From Flavobacteriales bacterium (GTDB taxonomy: Bacteria; Bacteroidota; Bacteroidia; Flavobacteriales_F; PHOS-HE28): DNA of 64,000 bases. Shown here one piece after another: positions 10,491 through 19,543 of this stretch. The notes beneath the pieces were generated by a model. The model did not search any database, had not been told where the DNA came from, and saw only the letters and a program-made list of their open reading frames with translations. The translations under genes were made by a program, and so were the position numbers. Position 1 is the first letter of the stretch. Each line of letters begins with the position of its first letter. The stretch is from NCBI GenBank assembly GCA_016712535.1, contig JADJQW010000002.1:806001-870000 (forward strand), written 5' to 3'.

Positions 10491-12230
10491 ATGAGAACCG
10501 CATTCCGCACGCTGACCTTCTTACTGGGTACCTCGGCCATGGCCCTGGTGGCCCATGCCCAACCCCTCTACACCTTGATCGTCGAAGGCACCATTGCCGG
10601 CTGCACGAACCTGCAGCAGGTCAATATCGCCTCTACGCCCGGGAGCATCCCGTCGTACAACTACACGCTGGAAGTGGCCCCGAATGCCTGCTTCTATGAT
10701 ACCATCCTGCATTTCAACAGCCCGGCGGCCGGCGTGGTGGTGACCACCATGTGCGGTGGCTTGGCGCTCACGGCCACCGATACCGTCACGTTCAACGGTG
10801 TGATCGATACGGCTACCGTGGTGCTCAATTTCAATTGCGGGGGTCTGCCGATGGATTGTCTCGGAGTTCCTGGTGGCTCTGCGCTACCCGGTACGGCCTG
10901 CACCACTTTCCTCGGTGTGCCCGGCACCTGGGACAACAACTGCGATTGTGTGGCCAATGCGCAGAACTGCCAGGCTTGTTTCACCATCACCTCAGCTGCG
11001 CCTTGGTCCGCTGATTTCACCAACTGCTCAACCGGCAACGCTCCTTTCACATACGAGTGGTGGCTCCCCGATGGAAGCAGCGCCACGACCGCAGATGCGG
11101 CATGGACCTTCAATAGCGAGGGGGTCTATGGCGTCTGCCTCACCATCGCCGATGCGAATGGATGCTCGAGCTGGGTCTGCGATTCGATCCTCGTGGATGC
11201 CAATGGCGGCATCAGCACCGGCCCGATCGTGTGGGACTGCCTGGGCGTGGCAAACGGCCCTGCAACGCCCGGTACGGCATGCACCCTTCAGGGCAGCCTT
11301 CCTGGCATCTGGAGCGCGAACTGCTGGTGCCTGCTCGATACTGCCATGTCCGATTGCGAAGGCGTCCAAGGCGGGCCTGCCTTGCCCGGCACGCCCTGCG
11401 AAACTGAGTGGAATGGACAGGTACTGCCCGGCCTCTGGACCAACCAGTGCTGGTGCGACACGCTTGCGGTTGGCGTGGATTGCCTGGGCATCGTGAATGG
11501 TCCGAACGTGCCCGGCGCGCCTTGCCAGAATCCCGCAACCGGCGTGAATGGCTACTGGGACGCCAATTGCATCTGCGTGCCCGATACCAATACCACCGGT
11601 TGCCAGGCCGGCTTCTGGGTCTTCCAGGCCTACGAGATCGACAGCTTGAATCCGAATGGCGGCGCCACCCCGATCCCGTATGAGCTCTGGATCTGGAACC
11701 TGAGCACAGGCCTGAGCCCCTTCCAGTTCGAGTGGGATTTCGGTGATGGCGCCAGCAGCTTCGATCCCTACCCCACGCACACCTACGGGGCAAGCGGTCC
11801 TTACAACCTCTGCCTCACCATCAGCGATGCCAGCGGCTGCACCAGCATCTACTGTGATAGCATCAGCATCGACGGCGACGGACTCTATTGGGGCCTGGCA
11901 CCGCAGGATGGCGAGGTGCGCAACGGATTCACCATCAATGTGCTCAACCAGCTGCCCACTGCGGTGGAAGAGCGCTCCTTCAATGAGCCGCGCCTCTGGC
12001 CGAATCCGGTGACGGATGCACTGAGCATCAGCTTCCGCAGCACGGTGAGCGGCAACGTGCCCCTGAGCATCATCGACCTCAACGGCCGTGTGCTGCTGCA
12101 GGACAACCTGGCTTACGCCCGCGGCGCCAACCGCATCGACCTGTCCGCTGCGCAACTCGCGCCCGGACTGTACGTGCTCCGCATCGGCAACGATGCCAAC
12201 GCCATGAACATCCGCTTCGTGAAGAACTGA
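10491..12230 (+). CDS. T9SS-exported protein with four cysteine-rich repeats and two PKD domains
   Basis: A 579-residue paralogue of the preceding protein, extended by one repeat and one PKD domain. The start at 10491 gives a clean signal peptide (MRTAFRTLTFLLGTSAMAL...AHA); in-frame ATGs at 10440, 10461 and 10470 would add a non-signal-like extension. The N-terminal domain (about 25-118) matches the paralogue (LIVEGTIAGCTN ... VLNFNCGG). Cysteine repeats lie at about 122-153, 249-280, 288-322 and 330-362, and PKD-like regions at about 164-236 and 395-460. A type A sorting domain closes the protein (LWPNPVTDALSI ... LAPGLYVLRIG). Tandem duplication with repeat gain is the simplest origin. Function unknown. 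Confidence 0.88.
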   Translation: MRTAFRTLTFLLGTSAMALVAHAQPLYTLIVEGTIAGCTNLQQVNIASTPGSIPSYNYTLEVAPNACFYDTILHFNSPAAGVVVTTMCGGLALTATDTVTFNGVIDTATVVLNFNCGGLPMDCLGVPGGSALPGTACTTFLGVPGTWDNNCDCVANAQNCQACFTITSAAPWSADFTNCSTGNAPFTYEWWLPDGSSATTADAAWTFNSEGVYGVCLTIADANGCSSWVCDSILVDANGGISTGPIVWDCLGVANGPATPGTACTLQGSLPGIWSANCWCLLDTAMSDCEGVQGGPALPGTPCETEWNGQVLPGLWTNQCWCDTLAVGVDCLGIVNGPNVPGAPCQNPATGVNGYWDANCICVPDTNTTGCQAGFWVFQAYEIDSLNPNGGATPIPYELWIWNLSTGLSPFQFEWDFGDGASSFDPYPTHTYGASGPYNLCLTISDASGCTSIYCDSISIDGDGLYWGLAPQDGEVRNGFTINVLNQLPTAVEERSFNEPRLWPNPVTDALSISFRSTVSGNVPLSIIDLNGRVLLQDNLAYARGANRIDLSAAQLAPGLYVLRIGNDANAMNIRFVKN

Positions 12231-12250
12231 AGCGCCTCGTGAATGCTGAA

Positions 12251-12276
12251 GGGCGTCCGCCGATCGGCGGACGCCC
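12251..12276 (+). terminator. Perfectly palindromic terminator hairpin
   Basis: An 11-base stem (GGGCGTCCGCC / GGCGGACGCCC) around GATC makes a perfect 26-base palindrome, followed by TTT. It lies 20 bases after the T9SS gene and 18 bases before the sigma-factor start, so it separates the two units. Confidence 0.8.
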
Positions 12277-12293
12277 TTTGGCGCAACAAAAGG

Positions 12294-12857
12294 ATGGTTG
12301 ACGCCGCGCTCATAGCACGCTGCATCAAGCAGGAGCCCAAGGCGCAGTACGCGCTCTATCGGGCGCTGTACGCGCCGATGATGGCCATCTGCAGCCGCTA
12401 CGAGCGCAACCGCGACGACGCCCTCGACCGCATGAACCAGGGCTTCCTCAAGATCCTCAGCAACCTCGACAAGCGCCGGCCCGAAGTCCCCTTCGAGCTC
12501 TGGACCCGCCGCATCATGATCAACACCGTGATCGATAGCCACCGCCAGGGGAAGCAGCGCCGCGACATGGAATCGCTGGATGCGCCCTTGGATGAGGGCA
12601 CGCTCTCCGAAGTGAACGATTACCTGAAGCAGATGGATGCTGATGCATTCGCGGACCTCCTTAAGCGTGTGCCGGAGATGAGCCGCCGAGTCTTCAACCT
12701 CTTCGCCATCGATGGCTTCGCGCACAATGAGATCGCGCAGATGCTCGGGATCAGCGAAGGCACGAGCAAGTGGCATGTGAGCCACGCCCGTCAAGTCCTC
12801 CAACACGCCATTGCACGCCTCGCGGCGCCCGCATTGGCCAAGACCGTTTCACGATGA
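12294..12857 (+). CDS. ECF-type RNA polymerase sigma factor
   Basis: A 187-residue sigma-70 family protein. Region 2 is seen in QYALYRALYAPMMAICSRY, RMNQGFLKILSNLD and FELWTRRIMINTVIDSHR (about 25-85); region 4 in MSRRVFNLFAIDGFAHNEIAQMLGISEGTSKWHVSHARQ-like sequence (about 125-170). The ATG at 12294 is chosen: the open frame extends back to 12243, but that part encodes the terminator hairpin. The stop overlaps by four bases the start of a membrane protein with an outer-membrane-barrel C-terminus, suggesting a sigma/anti-sigma pair. Target promoters cannot be read from the window. Confidence 0.9.
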   Translation: MVDAALIARCIKQEPKAQYALYRALYAPMMAICSRYERNRDDALDRMNQGFLKILSNLDKRRPEVPFELWTRRIMINTVIDSHRQGKQRRDMESLDAPLDEGTLSEVNDYLKQMDADAFADLLKRVPEMSRRVFNLFAIDGFAHNEIAQMLGISEGTSKWHVSHARQVLQHAIARLAAPALAKTVSR

Positions 12858-14507
12858 ACTTCCACGAGCAATTCGACGAGCTCGCCCGGCAGAAGCTGGA
12901 GCAGCGCGCTTTCCCTTTCGAGGAGAGTGCATGGCTCAAGGCGCAAGAGGCGATGGCCACAGGCAAACGTCGTCGTCCCAAGGCGTTCTGGTACTTCGCT
13001 GGCATTACTGCGATCGGACTGGCCGTGTGGGGTTTGTGGCCAAAGTCGATCGAACAGGAGGCGGGGATCGTGCAGGCCGGATCTCACGTGCCGGTGAACG
13101 GAGGCACCGAATCGACTGGAGCACAGGCCCTAGAAGCAGAGCGCATCCTGCCTTCAGTCCCGGCTGAAGAACAGGCCACCGCAACCATTGAATCGGAAGC
13201 GACCTGGAGCAGCGTGAGGTAGCGACTAGCGGATCGCAGGAGCAAAGGGCGGTCAAGGGATCGCAGCAACAGCATCAGATCCGTGCCGTGGCCGAAGCGC
13301 AGCCTGCGGTGCAGATCGCAGGTTTGCCGCAGGTGGTGCCTCCGGTGGTGAAGAAGGAAGCAAGTGGAACCGAGCCGATGCTCGAGGGGCCAGAAGGAGA
13401 GGGGCAACAAGCAGCCGAGTCGCTGGATGCCGTTGAGCCTGCGGTTGCCAGCGAGATTGATCTGTTGGCTCCGGAGGATCAGCAGTCCGCTGCAGCCGAA
13501 GCAAGTGAAGGCGCTTCTGCGGTCAACTCCAGCGTTGTGGTCCAACCGCCAACTGATGAACCAAAGCCCGCAGAGGACCAGCTCGCGTCCGATGTGATCG
13601 TCGGGGTGAACAGCGATCCGCGATCCGGCGCTGACCCCGAGATGATAGAGCCGAGCATTGCTGCGGCTTCATCATTGATCCGCCACCGGCGGACAGCGCA
13701 TCAGCTGCAACACCCGAGCCGCCGGCCGCGCCGTTGGTCTCGCCACGCAGCCCATGGGAGATCACCGCGCTGGCCGGTCTCTTCAGCACGACCAGCCGTT
13801 ACCAAGGGGCGCGCACACAGGATTGGTCCGTTGCCCCGGAGCGCACGGCGTCATTCGGTGCAGAGGCTGTGCGCATGGGCCGCAACTTCGGCTACGGCAT
13901 CGGCCTTCAATATGGCACCTATGCTGATCGCTTGTCCACGCCCGAGGAGAGTCGTACGGAAGAGCTGCTTTCACGCTATTGGTTCTTTCAGGCCGTGGAC
14001 ACCACCGTGCTCGTCATCACCGGAACCACCACCGATTCGCTCGGCAACACGGTGCACACGGGCGTGAATGTGCCCACCACGGTTCAAGTGCTGCGTTCGG
14101 CTTACGACACCTCGTATGCCACGTCACTGATCCGCGAGGCCCGCACCCGCGTGAACCGCACGAGCTATGTCGAAGTACCCTTGTTGCTTGATGCGCATCT
14201 GGTGCAGGGCCGCTGGAGCGTCGGCGTGCGTGGCGGGCCCACCATCGGCCTGCTCACCACGCGAAGCGGTTCCTTGCCCGGTGAAGGAGATGGCGGCTAC
14301 GCGGAGCTGGGCGATGCCGAAGTGCGGCAGGTGGTGTTCGGCTGGACGGCCCGTGCCTATCTGCGCTACCGCTTCAACAGCGCCTGGAGCATCGGGTTGG
14401 AGCCTTCGGCGCGCGGGCAGTTGCAGGACGGCGTGACCGGCAAGGCGGCGAGCCGTCGCACCAGTGGCCTGGGCGCCATGCTCACGTTGAGCTATCGCCT
14501 GCGCTGA
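12854..14507 (+). pseudogene. Putative anti-sigma/outer-membrane beta-barrel protein, interrupted by two frameshifts
   Basis: Three frames together make one protein of about 550 residues. Frame A (12854-13222) starts MNFHEQFDELARQKLEQR, has a soluble 'FPFEESAWLKAQEAM' segment and a single membrane helix (FWYFAGITAIGLAVWGLW). Frame B, open from about 13199 to 13680, is an acidic, Pro/Glu-rich linker. Frame C (about 13678-14507) is a beta-barrel with alternating strands ending in LSYRLR. Each join needs a one-base correction, near 13200 and near 13675. The overlap with the sigma gene suggests an anti-sigma role for the N-terminus. Two indels in one gene point to assembly error or decay. The frame-B and frame-C pieces should not be read as separate genes. 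Confidence 0.7.
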
Positions 14508-14578
14508 GGCGCTTTGTGCGTTTCCCACGGTGGCCGTCCTGACGGCTTGTCCCGCGCTTGCGCATCTTCACCGCGCCG

Positions 14579-16021
14579 ATGCGCCGCGCCTTCCTCACGA
14601 ACCTGCTGCTGCTGCTGGCGCTGAACCTGCTGGTGAAGCCCTTCTACATCCTGGGCATCGATGCCGGGGTGCAGCGCGCGGTGGGAACGGAGCTGTACGG
14701 GATGTATGCTGCGCTGCTGAGCCTCGGCTTCCTGCTCAACATCGTGCTCGACCTGGGCATCACCAACTACAACACGCGGCACATCGCGCAGCATACGCCG
14801 CTCATGGGCAAGTACCTGGGCGGTGTGGCAGCAGCGCGCGTTGGCCTGATGCTCGCTTATGCCGTGCTCACGGCGGGAGCGGGCATCGTGCTCGGTTATC
14901 GCGGCGCACAGCTCGGCATGCTCGGCTGGCTAGTGCTCAATCAGGCGCTGGTCGCCAGCATCCTCTTCGTGCGCAGCAACATCCAAGGGGCGCAGCGCTT
15001 CCGGCAGGACAGCCTGCTGAGCGTGCTCGACCGCGTGCTTTTGATCGCGATCGTGGGCGCGCTGCTTTGGGGCAGGGGAGAGGGCGCGTTCTTCCGCATC
15101 GAGTGGTTCGTGTGGGCGCAGACGGCGGCCTATGCGATCACGCTTGCTGTCTCGCTGGTGCTGGTGCGCCGCCTCAGCGGACCGGTGAGCCTGCGGTGGA
15201 AGCCCGCCTTCACTTGGGTGGTGCTCAAGCGGAGCTTCCCCTTCGCGCTGCTGATCCTGCTCATGACCTTCTACTACCGCATCGACACCGTGATGCTCGA
15301 GCGCATGCTGCCCGATGGTCAGGTGTGGGCCGGCATCTATTACCAGGGCTTCCGCTGGTTCGAGGCGCTGAACATGCTCGGTTACCTCGTGGCCGGATTG
15401 CTCTTGCCGATGTTCAGCCGCATGCTGAAGCAGCAGGAGGATGTCTCGCCCTTGGCCGGCATGGCCTTCCGCTTGGTGATGGCCGGCAGCATCGCGGTGG
15501 CGGTCTTCGGCAGCGCGCATGCACTGGAAGTGATGGAGCTGCTCTATCACGAGGACACGGAGAGCTCCGCGCGCGTGCTGCCCATGCTGCTCTGGAGCTT
15601 CGTGGCAGTGTGCACCACCTACGTCTTCGGAAGCCTGCTCACTGCGGGCGGGAACCTGCGCGCCTTGAATTGGATGGCGGCGGGCGGTGCGCTCCTCAAC
15701 ATCCTGCTGAACCTCATCCTGATTCCCCGCATGCAGGCCGAAGGCGCGGCATGGGCGGCACTGATCGCGCAGGGCGCCACGGCGGTTGTGCAGGTATTCC
15801 TTGCTGCGCGCATGAACAAGCTGAAAGGCACTACTGTGATCGCGCTCAGATCCTTGGTGCATGCCGGTTTGCTGATCGCCGCCATCGTATTCCTTGGGGC
15901 AATCGGTTTCGGGCTCGTTGCCTCTGCCGCGTGCTTCGTGCCGATCGCGCTGGCCACAGCTTGGACGACTGGGCTCTTAAGGCCCGAAGAACTGCGCATC
16001 GCGGTCCAGGAAGGCCGCTGA
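14579..16021 (+). CDS. Polysaccharide flippase (Wzx/MATE-like, oligosaccharide translocase)
   Basis: A 480-residue polytopic membrane protein with about 12-14 hydrophobic segments and the family pattern LYGMYAALLSLGFLLNIVLDLGITN near the N-terminus, RSNIQGAQRFRQDSLL in the middle and a paired repeat of the same fold in the C-terminal half. Such proteins flip lipid-linked glycans across the inner membrane. The ATG at 14579 is chosen over the TTG at 14558. Two Wzz-type proteins and an O-antigen ligase/polymerase follow on the same strand, which supports a role in surface polysaccharide export. Confidence 0.88.
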   Translation: MRRAFLTNLLLLLALNLLVKPFYILGIDAGVQRAVGTELYGMYAALLSLGFLLNIVLDLGITNYNTRHIAQHTPLMGKYLGGVAAARVGLMLAYAVLTAGAGIVLGYRGAQLGMLGWLVLNQALVASILFVRSNIQGAQRFRQDSLLSVLDRVLLIAIVGALLWGRGEGAFFRIEWFVWAQTAAYAITLAVSLVLVRRLSGPVSLRWKPAFTWVVLKRSFPFALLILLMTFYYRIDTVMLERMLPDGQVWAGIYYQGFRWFEALNMLGYLVAGLLLPMFSRMLKQQEDVSPLAGMAFRLVMAGSIAVAVFGSAHALEVMELLYHEDTESSARVLPMLLWSFVAVCTTYVFGSLLTAGGNLRALNWMAAGGALLNILLNLILIPRMQAEGAAWAALIAQGATAVVQVFLAARMNKLKGTTVIALRSLVHAGLLIAAIVFLGAIGFGLVASAACFVPIALATAWTTGLLRPEELRIAVQEGR

Positions 16022-16075
16022 AGCCTGCCCCTTTGGGCTTCCGCTCAGTGGAAGAGTCCGTCAACCCGCATCCTG

Positions 16076-16083
16076 TACTTTCG
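16076..16083 (+). promoter_or_regulatory. -7 promoter element TACTTTCG before the Wzz-type genes
   Basis: TACTTTCG fits TAnnTTyG, the Bacteroidota -7 pattern, and ends 25 bases before the ATG of the first Wzz-type gene. No clear -33 TTG lies at the expected distance. Confidence 0.5.
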
Positions 16084-16108
16084 CCACCCTTTCACCGTTA
16101 GGCCCCGC

Positions 16109-17167
16109 ATGCCCGATACCCTGACCAAGCGCCGCCCACCTGCTGACCCGGCGAACGCGCGCCCCGCGGACCCGGCACCCTTCGACCTGGTGCTCTTCCT
16201 GTGGGCGCGTCGCAAGCTCATCATCGGCATCACCTTGTTCGGCCTGGTGGCTGGCGTCGCCGCCGCTTACATCATCACGCCGCTCTACCGCAGCGAGGTG
16301 ATCCTCTTCCCCGCCATCACAAACAGCGTCTCGAAGGCGCTGCTCACCGAGCAGAGCACCGGCCGCGACGACATCCTGGCGCTGGGCGATGAGGAGGACA
16401 GCGAGCAGTTGCTGCAGATGCTCCACTCTGACATCGTCCGCGACCGTGTGGCCGCGCGCTTCAACCTGCTCGAGGTGTACCGCATCAAGCCGGAGAGCAA
16501 GCATCGCAATACCGAGCTGCGCGAGGCCTACAAGGACCACATCAAGTTCGAGCACACCAAGTTCAGCAGCGTGCGCGTGGAAGTGAATGACCCGGACCCG
16601 CAGCGGGCGTCGGACATCGCCAACTTCATCGCAGACCAGGTGGACAGCGTATGGAAGGACATGGCCAACGAGCGCGCCGAGAAGGGCTTGAGGATCGTGC
16701 GAGACAAGGTGGCCCAGCTCGAGCAGGACATCGTGGTCTGGCAGGACAGCATGCGCGTGCTCCGTGAGCTGGGCGTGCATGACTACCACACGCAGACCGA
16801 GCGCTACAACGAGTATCTCGGCGCTGCCATCGTGAAGGGCGACCAGCGCGCGGTGAAGGAGTTCGAGGAGCGGTTCAAGGTGCTGGCCAAGTACGGCGGC
16901 GCGTACGTCACCCTGCAGGACCGGCTCTTCAACGAGACCAAGCGCTTGAGCACCATGCGCATGAAGCTCGAACAGGCGCAGGCCGATTTCGAGAGCGACC
17001 TTCCGCACAAGTTCGTGGTGAACAAGGCTCAGCCGGCCGACAAGAAATCGTACCCCATCCGCTGGCTGGTGGTCGCCATGAGCGGCATCAGCGCCTTCCT
17101 GCTCGCCTTGCTGCTGATCGTGGTGCAGGAGAACGTCATCAAAGTGCGAGAGAGCCATGGCCGCTGA
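16109..17167 (+). CDS. Wzz-family polysaccharide chain-length/export protein, copy 1
   Basis: A 352-residue inner-membrane protein with the Wzz layout: a Pro-rich cytoplasmic N-terminus, membrane helix 1 near 37-58 (IIGITLFGLVAGVAAAYII) followed by PLYRSEVILFPA, a long helical periplasmic part (about 90-310, coiled-coil rich) and helix 2 near 323-345 preceded by KKSYPIRWLVVAMS. No Walker kinase motifs are present. Such proteins set glycan chain length or form the periplasmic part of export machinery. The stop overlaps the next gene by 11 bases. Confidence 0.87.
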   Translation: MPDTLTKRRPPADPANARPADPAPFDLVLFLWARRKLIIGITLFGLVAGVAAAYIITPLYRSEVILFPAITNSVSKALLTEQSTGRDDILALGDEEDSEQLLQMLHSDIVRDRVAARFNLLEVYRIKPESKHRNTELREAYKDHIKFEHTKFSSVRVEVNDPDPQRASDIANFIADQVDSVWKDMANERAEKGLRIVRDKVAQLEQDIVVWQDSMRVLRELGVHDYHTQTERYNEYLGAAIVKGDQRAVKEFEERFKVLAKYGGAYVTLQDRLFNETKRLSTMRMKLEQAQADFESDLPHKFVVNKAQPADKKSYPIRWLVVAMSGISAFLLALLLIVVQENVIKVRESHGR

Positions 17168-18095
17168 GATCGACTTCACCACCTTCCTGACCACGGTTCG
17201 CAGGCACGGACGGCTCTTCCTCGTTGTTGGCGCAGCAGCGGTGCTCATCTCAGCAGTGCTGAGCAGCCCGGGCTTCATGCCGCCGCGGTACAAGAGCTCG
17301 GCCACCGTTTACCCGGTGAACCTCAACAGCTACAGCATCGAGACGCGCACCGATCAATTGCTGCAGCTGCTCGAGAGCAACAGCATCCGCGACAGCCTGA
17401 TCCGCATCTTCGACCTGCCGGCCAAATACGAGATTGACACGCTGGCGGGGGGCGGCTATTGGGCGCTGCACAACGAGTTCAATGACCGCGTCGAGATCTC
17501 GAAGACGCGCTTCGAGAGCGTGCAGATCGAGGTGGTGGACGAAGACCCCCTGGATGCCCGCGACATGGTGCTGGAGATGCTCAGGCAGGTGAACCTGCTG
17601 GCGCGCCGCCTCCAGCGCGAGAAGAGCCGCGAAGTGATGGCGATCGCGCAGCGCGCGCTCGACCATGAGCGGCACAAGCTCGATGAGGTCGAGGGCAAGC
17701 TCAATGTGCTCCGGAAGGAGAAGGGCCTCCTGAGCTATGAGGCCCAGGTGAAGGAGCTCACCAAGGGGCTCGTGCGGGCCATCGGCAGCGGCACCAGCGC
17801 CCAGCGCGATGCGCTGCAATCGCGCCTGAAGGACCTGGAGGAGAAGGGCGGCGAATTCCGGGAGCTCTCGGAGCTCAGCAACCTCTTCCGCCAGAACTAC
17901 GACCGGGCGCTCACCGAGTACGAGAGGGTGGTGGATGACGTGACCAAGGAGCTCACTTACACCAACGTGGTGGTGTATCCCGAGGTGAGCGATAAGAAGG
18001 TCTACCCGGTGCGCTGGCTGATCGTGAGCACCACCACGCTCGCCGCGCTCTTCCTGTGCTTCGTGCTGCTGGTGTGGCGCGACCACCGCAATTGA
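17157..18095 (+). CDS. Wzz-family polysaccharide chain-length/export protein, copy 2
   Basis: A 312-residue protein with the same architecture as the preceding one: helix 1 near residues 18-37 (RLFLVVGAAAVLISAVL), PRYKSSATVYPV after it, a long charged helical middle and a second helix preceded by DKKVYPVRWLIVS, the same K-K-x-Y-P-x-R-W-L signature as copy 1. The two are probably an ancient tandem duplication. The 11-base overlap upstream and a 5-base gap to the O-antigen ligase downstream show a tight operon. Confidence 0.85.
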   Translation: MAAEIDFTTFLTTVRRHGRLFLVVGAAAVLISAVLSSPGFMPPRYKSSATVYPVNLNSYSIETRTDQLLQLLESNSIRDSLIRIFDLPAKYEIDTLAGGGYWALHNEFNDRVEISKTRFESVQIEVVDEDPLDARDMVLEMLRQVNLLARRLQREKSREVMAIAQRALDHERHKLDEVEGKLNVLRKEKGLLSYEAQVKELTKGLVRAIGSGTSAQRDALQSRLKDLEEKGGEFRELSELSNLFRQNYDRALTEYERVVDDVTKELTYTNVVVYPEVSDKKVYPVRWLIVSTTTLAALFLCFVLLVWRDHRN

Positions 18096-18100
18096 ACCCC

Positions 18101-19543
18101 ATGGCCGCGATCAGGCAGCATTGGATCGCCGCGGCCTGCGTGCTCTTCGTGGCGCTCAACGCGCTGCTCACCGCCCGTGATTTCCCGTGGCTCGCCTTGC
18201 TTCCCGCAGTGCTGCTTGCCGCTTGGGCCATGGTGATGGTTCCTGAGCGCGTGCTCTACTTCATCGCCTTCGCCACGCCGCTCTCGATCAACCTCGAGGA
18301 GATGGACCTCGGCGGCATCGGGGTGTCGCTGCCCACGGAGCCGCTCATGCTCGGGCTCACCTTCCTGCTCTTCTTGCGCATCGCGCTGCAGCGCGGCGTG
18401 CTGGAACGCCGGTTCCTGCGGCATCCCATCACCGGGGTGGTGATCGCGCAGCTGGTCTGGATGGCCGTGTGCATCATCCCGAGCAGCTTGCCGGTGATCT
18501 CCATGAAGTACCTGATCGCGCGCCTCTGGTTCGTGGGGTCCATGTTCCTGCTCGGCTCGCTGCTTTTCCGGGATGCCGGCGCCATGCACCGGTTCATCAA
18601 GTCCTTCGTGGCGGGACTCGTGGTGGTGGTGCTCTATACGTTGTACCAGCATTCGCTCCACCACTTCGCGCACGACCCCGCGCACTGGGTCATGAGCCCC
18701 TTCTTCAAGGACCATACGAGCTACGGCGCCGTGATCGCCTTCATCATGCCCTTCATGGTCGCGGCAGTGGCCATGCCGGGCTATTCGCGCACGGAGAAAG
18801 GCATCGCGCTCGTGCTGCTGGGCGTGCTGGTGGTGGGGCTCGTGTTCTCCTATACCCGCGCGGCATGGCTCAGCCTGGTGGGTGCGGCGGGCCTTTTCGC
18901 GGTGATGCGCTTCCGGGTCCCGGCCTGGGCATTAGGCGTGCTGCTGGTGGTTGCCGGCATCGGCTATTACGTGAACAAGGACCAGATCACCATCGCCCTC
19001 GAGCGCAACCGAAAGGAGAGCAGTGACGACTTGAAGGAGCATGTGCAGTCGATCTCGAACATCAGCAGCGATGCCAGCAATCTCGAGCGCTTGAACCGCT
19101 GGAACTCCGCGGGCCGCATGTGGCAGGAGCGCCCGCTCTTCGGCTGGGGGCCCGGCACGTACATGTTCCAGTACGCGCCTTTCCAGGCTTCTGAGGACCG
19201 CACGATCATCAGCACCAACTTCGGGTCCGGCGGCAACGCGCACAGCGAGTACCTCGGGCCGTTGGCCGAGCAGGGATTCATCGGCATGGGCCTGATGGTG
19301 GCGCTGGTGCTGCTCACCACGTTCCGCGCCATGCGCCTGTACCATCGCATGCCGTCCGGTGCCGATAAGCGCGTGATGACGGCTGCCTTCATGGGCCTCG
19401 TCACCTATTACCTGCACGGGGCGCTGAACAACTTCCTCGACATCGACAAGGCCTCGGTGCCCTTCTGGGCCTTCACCGCCATGATCGTGCTCTTCGACGT
19501 GAAGTACGCGGCCCCGAAGGGCGGCGCGGCGCCGATCAACTGA
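18101..19543 (+). CDS. O-antigen ligase/polymerase family membrane protein (Wzy_C)
   Basis: A 480-residue protein with about 11-12 membrane helices and the large periplasmic loop of the O-antigen ligase/Wzy_C family. Inside the loop are GRMWQERPLFGWGPGTYM and NAHSEYLGPLAEQG, the latter containing the conserved His-x-x-Tyr-Leu and Glu-x-Gly pattern. It would polymerise or transfer lipid-linked glycan after flipping by the upstream Wzx. The ATG at 18101 is chosen; the open frame upstream overlaps the Wzz gene. The gene ends tail to tail with the phosphatase gene, overlapping it by 8 bases. No glycosyltransferases are in the window. Confidence 0.88.
   Translation: MAAIRQHWIAAACVLFVALNALLTARDFPWLALLPAVLLAAWAMVMVPERVLYFIAFATPLSINLEEMDLGGIGVSLPTEPLMLGLTFLLFLRIALQRGVLERRFLRHPITGVVIAQLVWMAVCIIPSSLPVISMKYLIARLWFVGSMFLLGSLLFRDAGAMHRFIKSFVAGLVVVVLYTLYQHSLHHFAHDPAHWVMSPFFKDHTSYGAVIAFIMPFMVAAVAMPGYSRTEKGIALVLLGVLVVGLVFSYTRAAWLSLVGAAGLFAVMRFRVPAWALGVLLVVAGIGYYVNKDQITIALERNRKESSDDLKEHVQSISNISSDASNLERLNRWNSAGRMWQERPLFGWGPGTYMFQYAPFQASEDRTIISTNFGSGGNAHSEYLGPLAEQGFIGMGLMVALVLLTTFRAMRLYHRMPSGADKRVMTAAFMGLVTYYLHGALNNFLDIDKASVPFWAFTAMIVLFDVKYAAPKGGAAPIN

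Noticed and set aside
11028..12806. Long minus-strand open frame over the second T9SS repeat protein and sigma gene
   Set aside because: It lies opposite two well-supported genes and has Ala/His/Asp-rich, motif-free sequence, as expected for an antisense shadow in GC-rich DNA.
13288..14067. A separate 259-codon gene inside the anti-sigma/barrel locus
   Set aside because: Its first part is a linker that continues upstream in frame B and its last part is out-of-frame Arg/His-rich sequence opposite the barrel; it is better explained by frameshifts in one gene.
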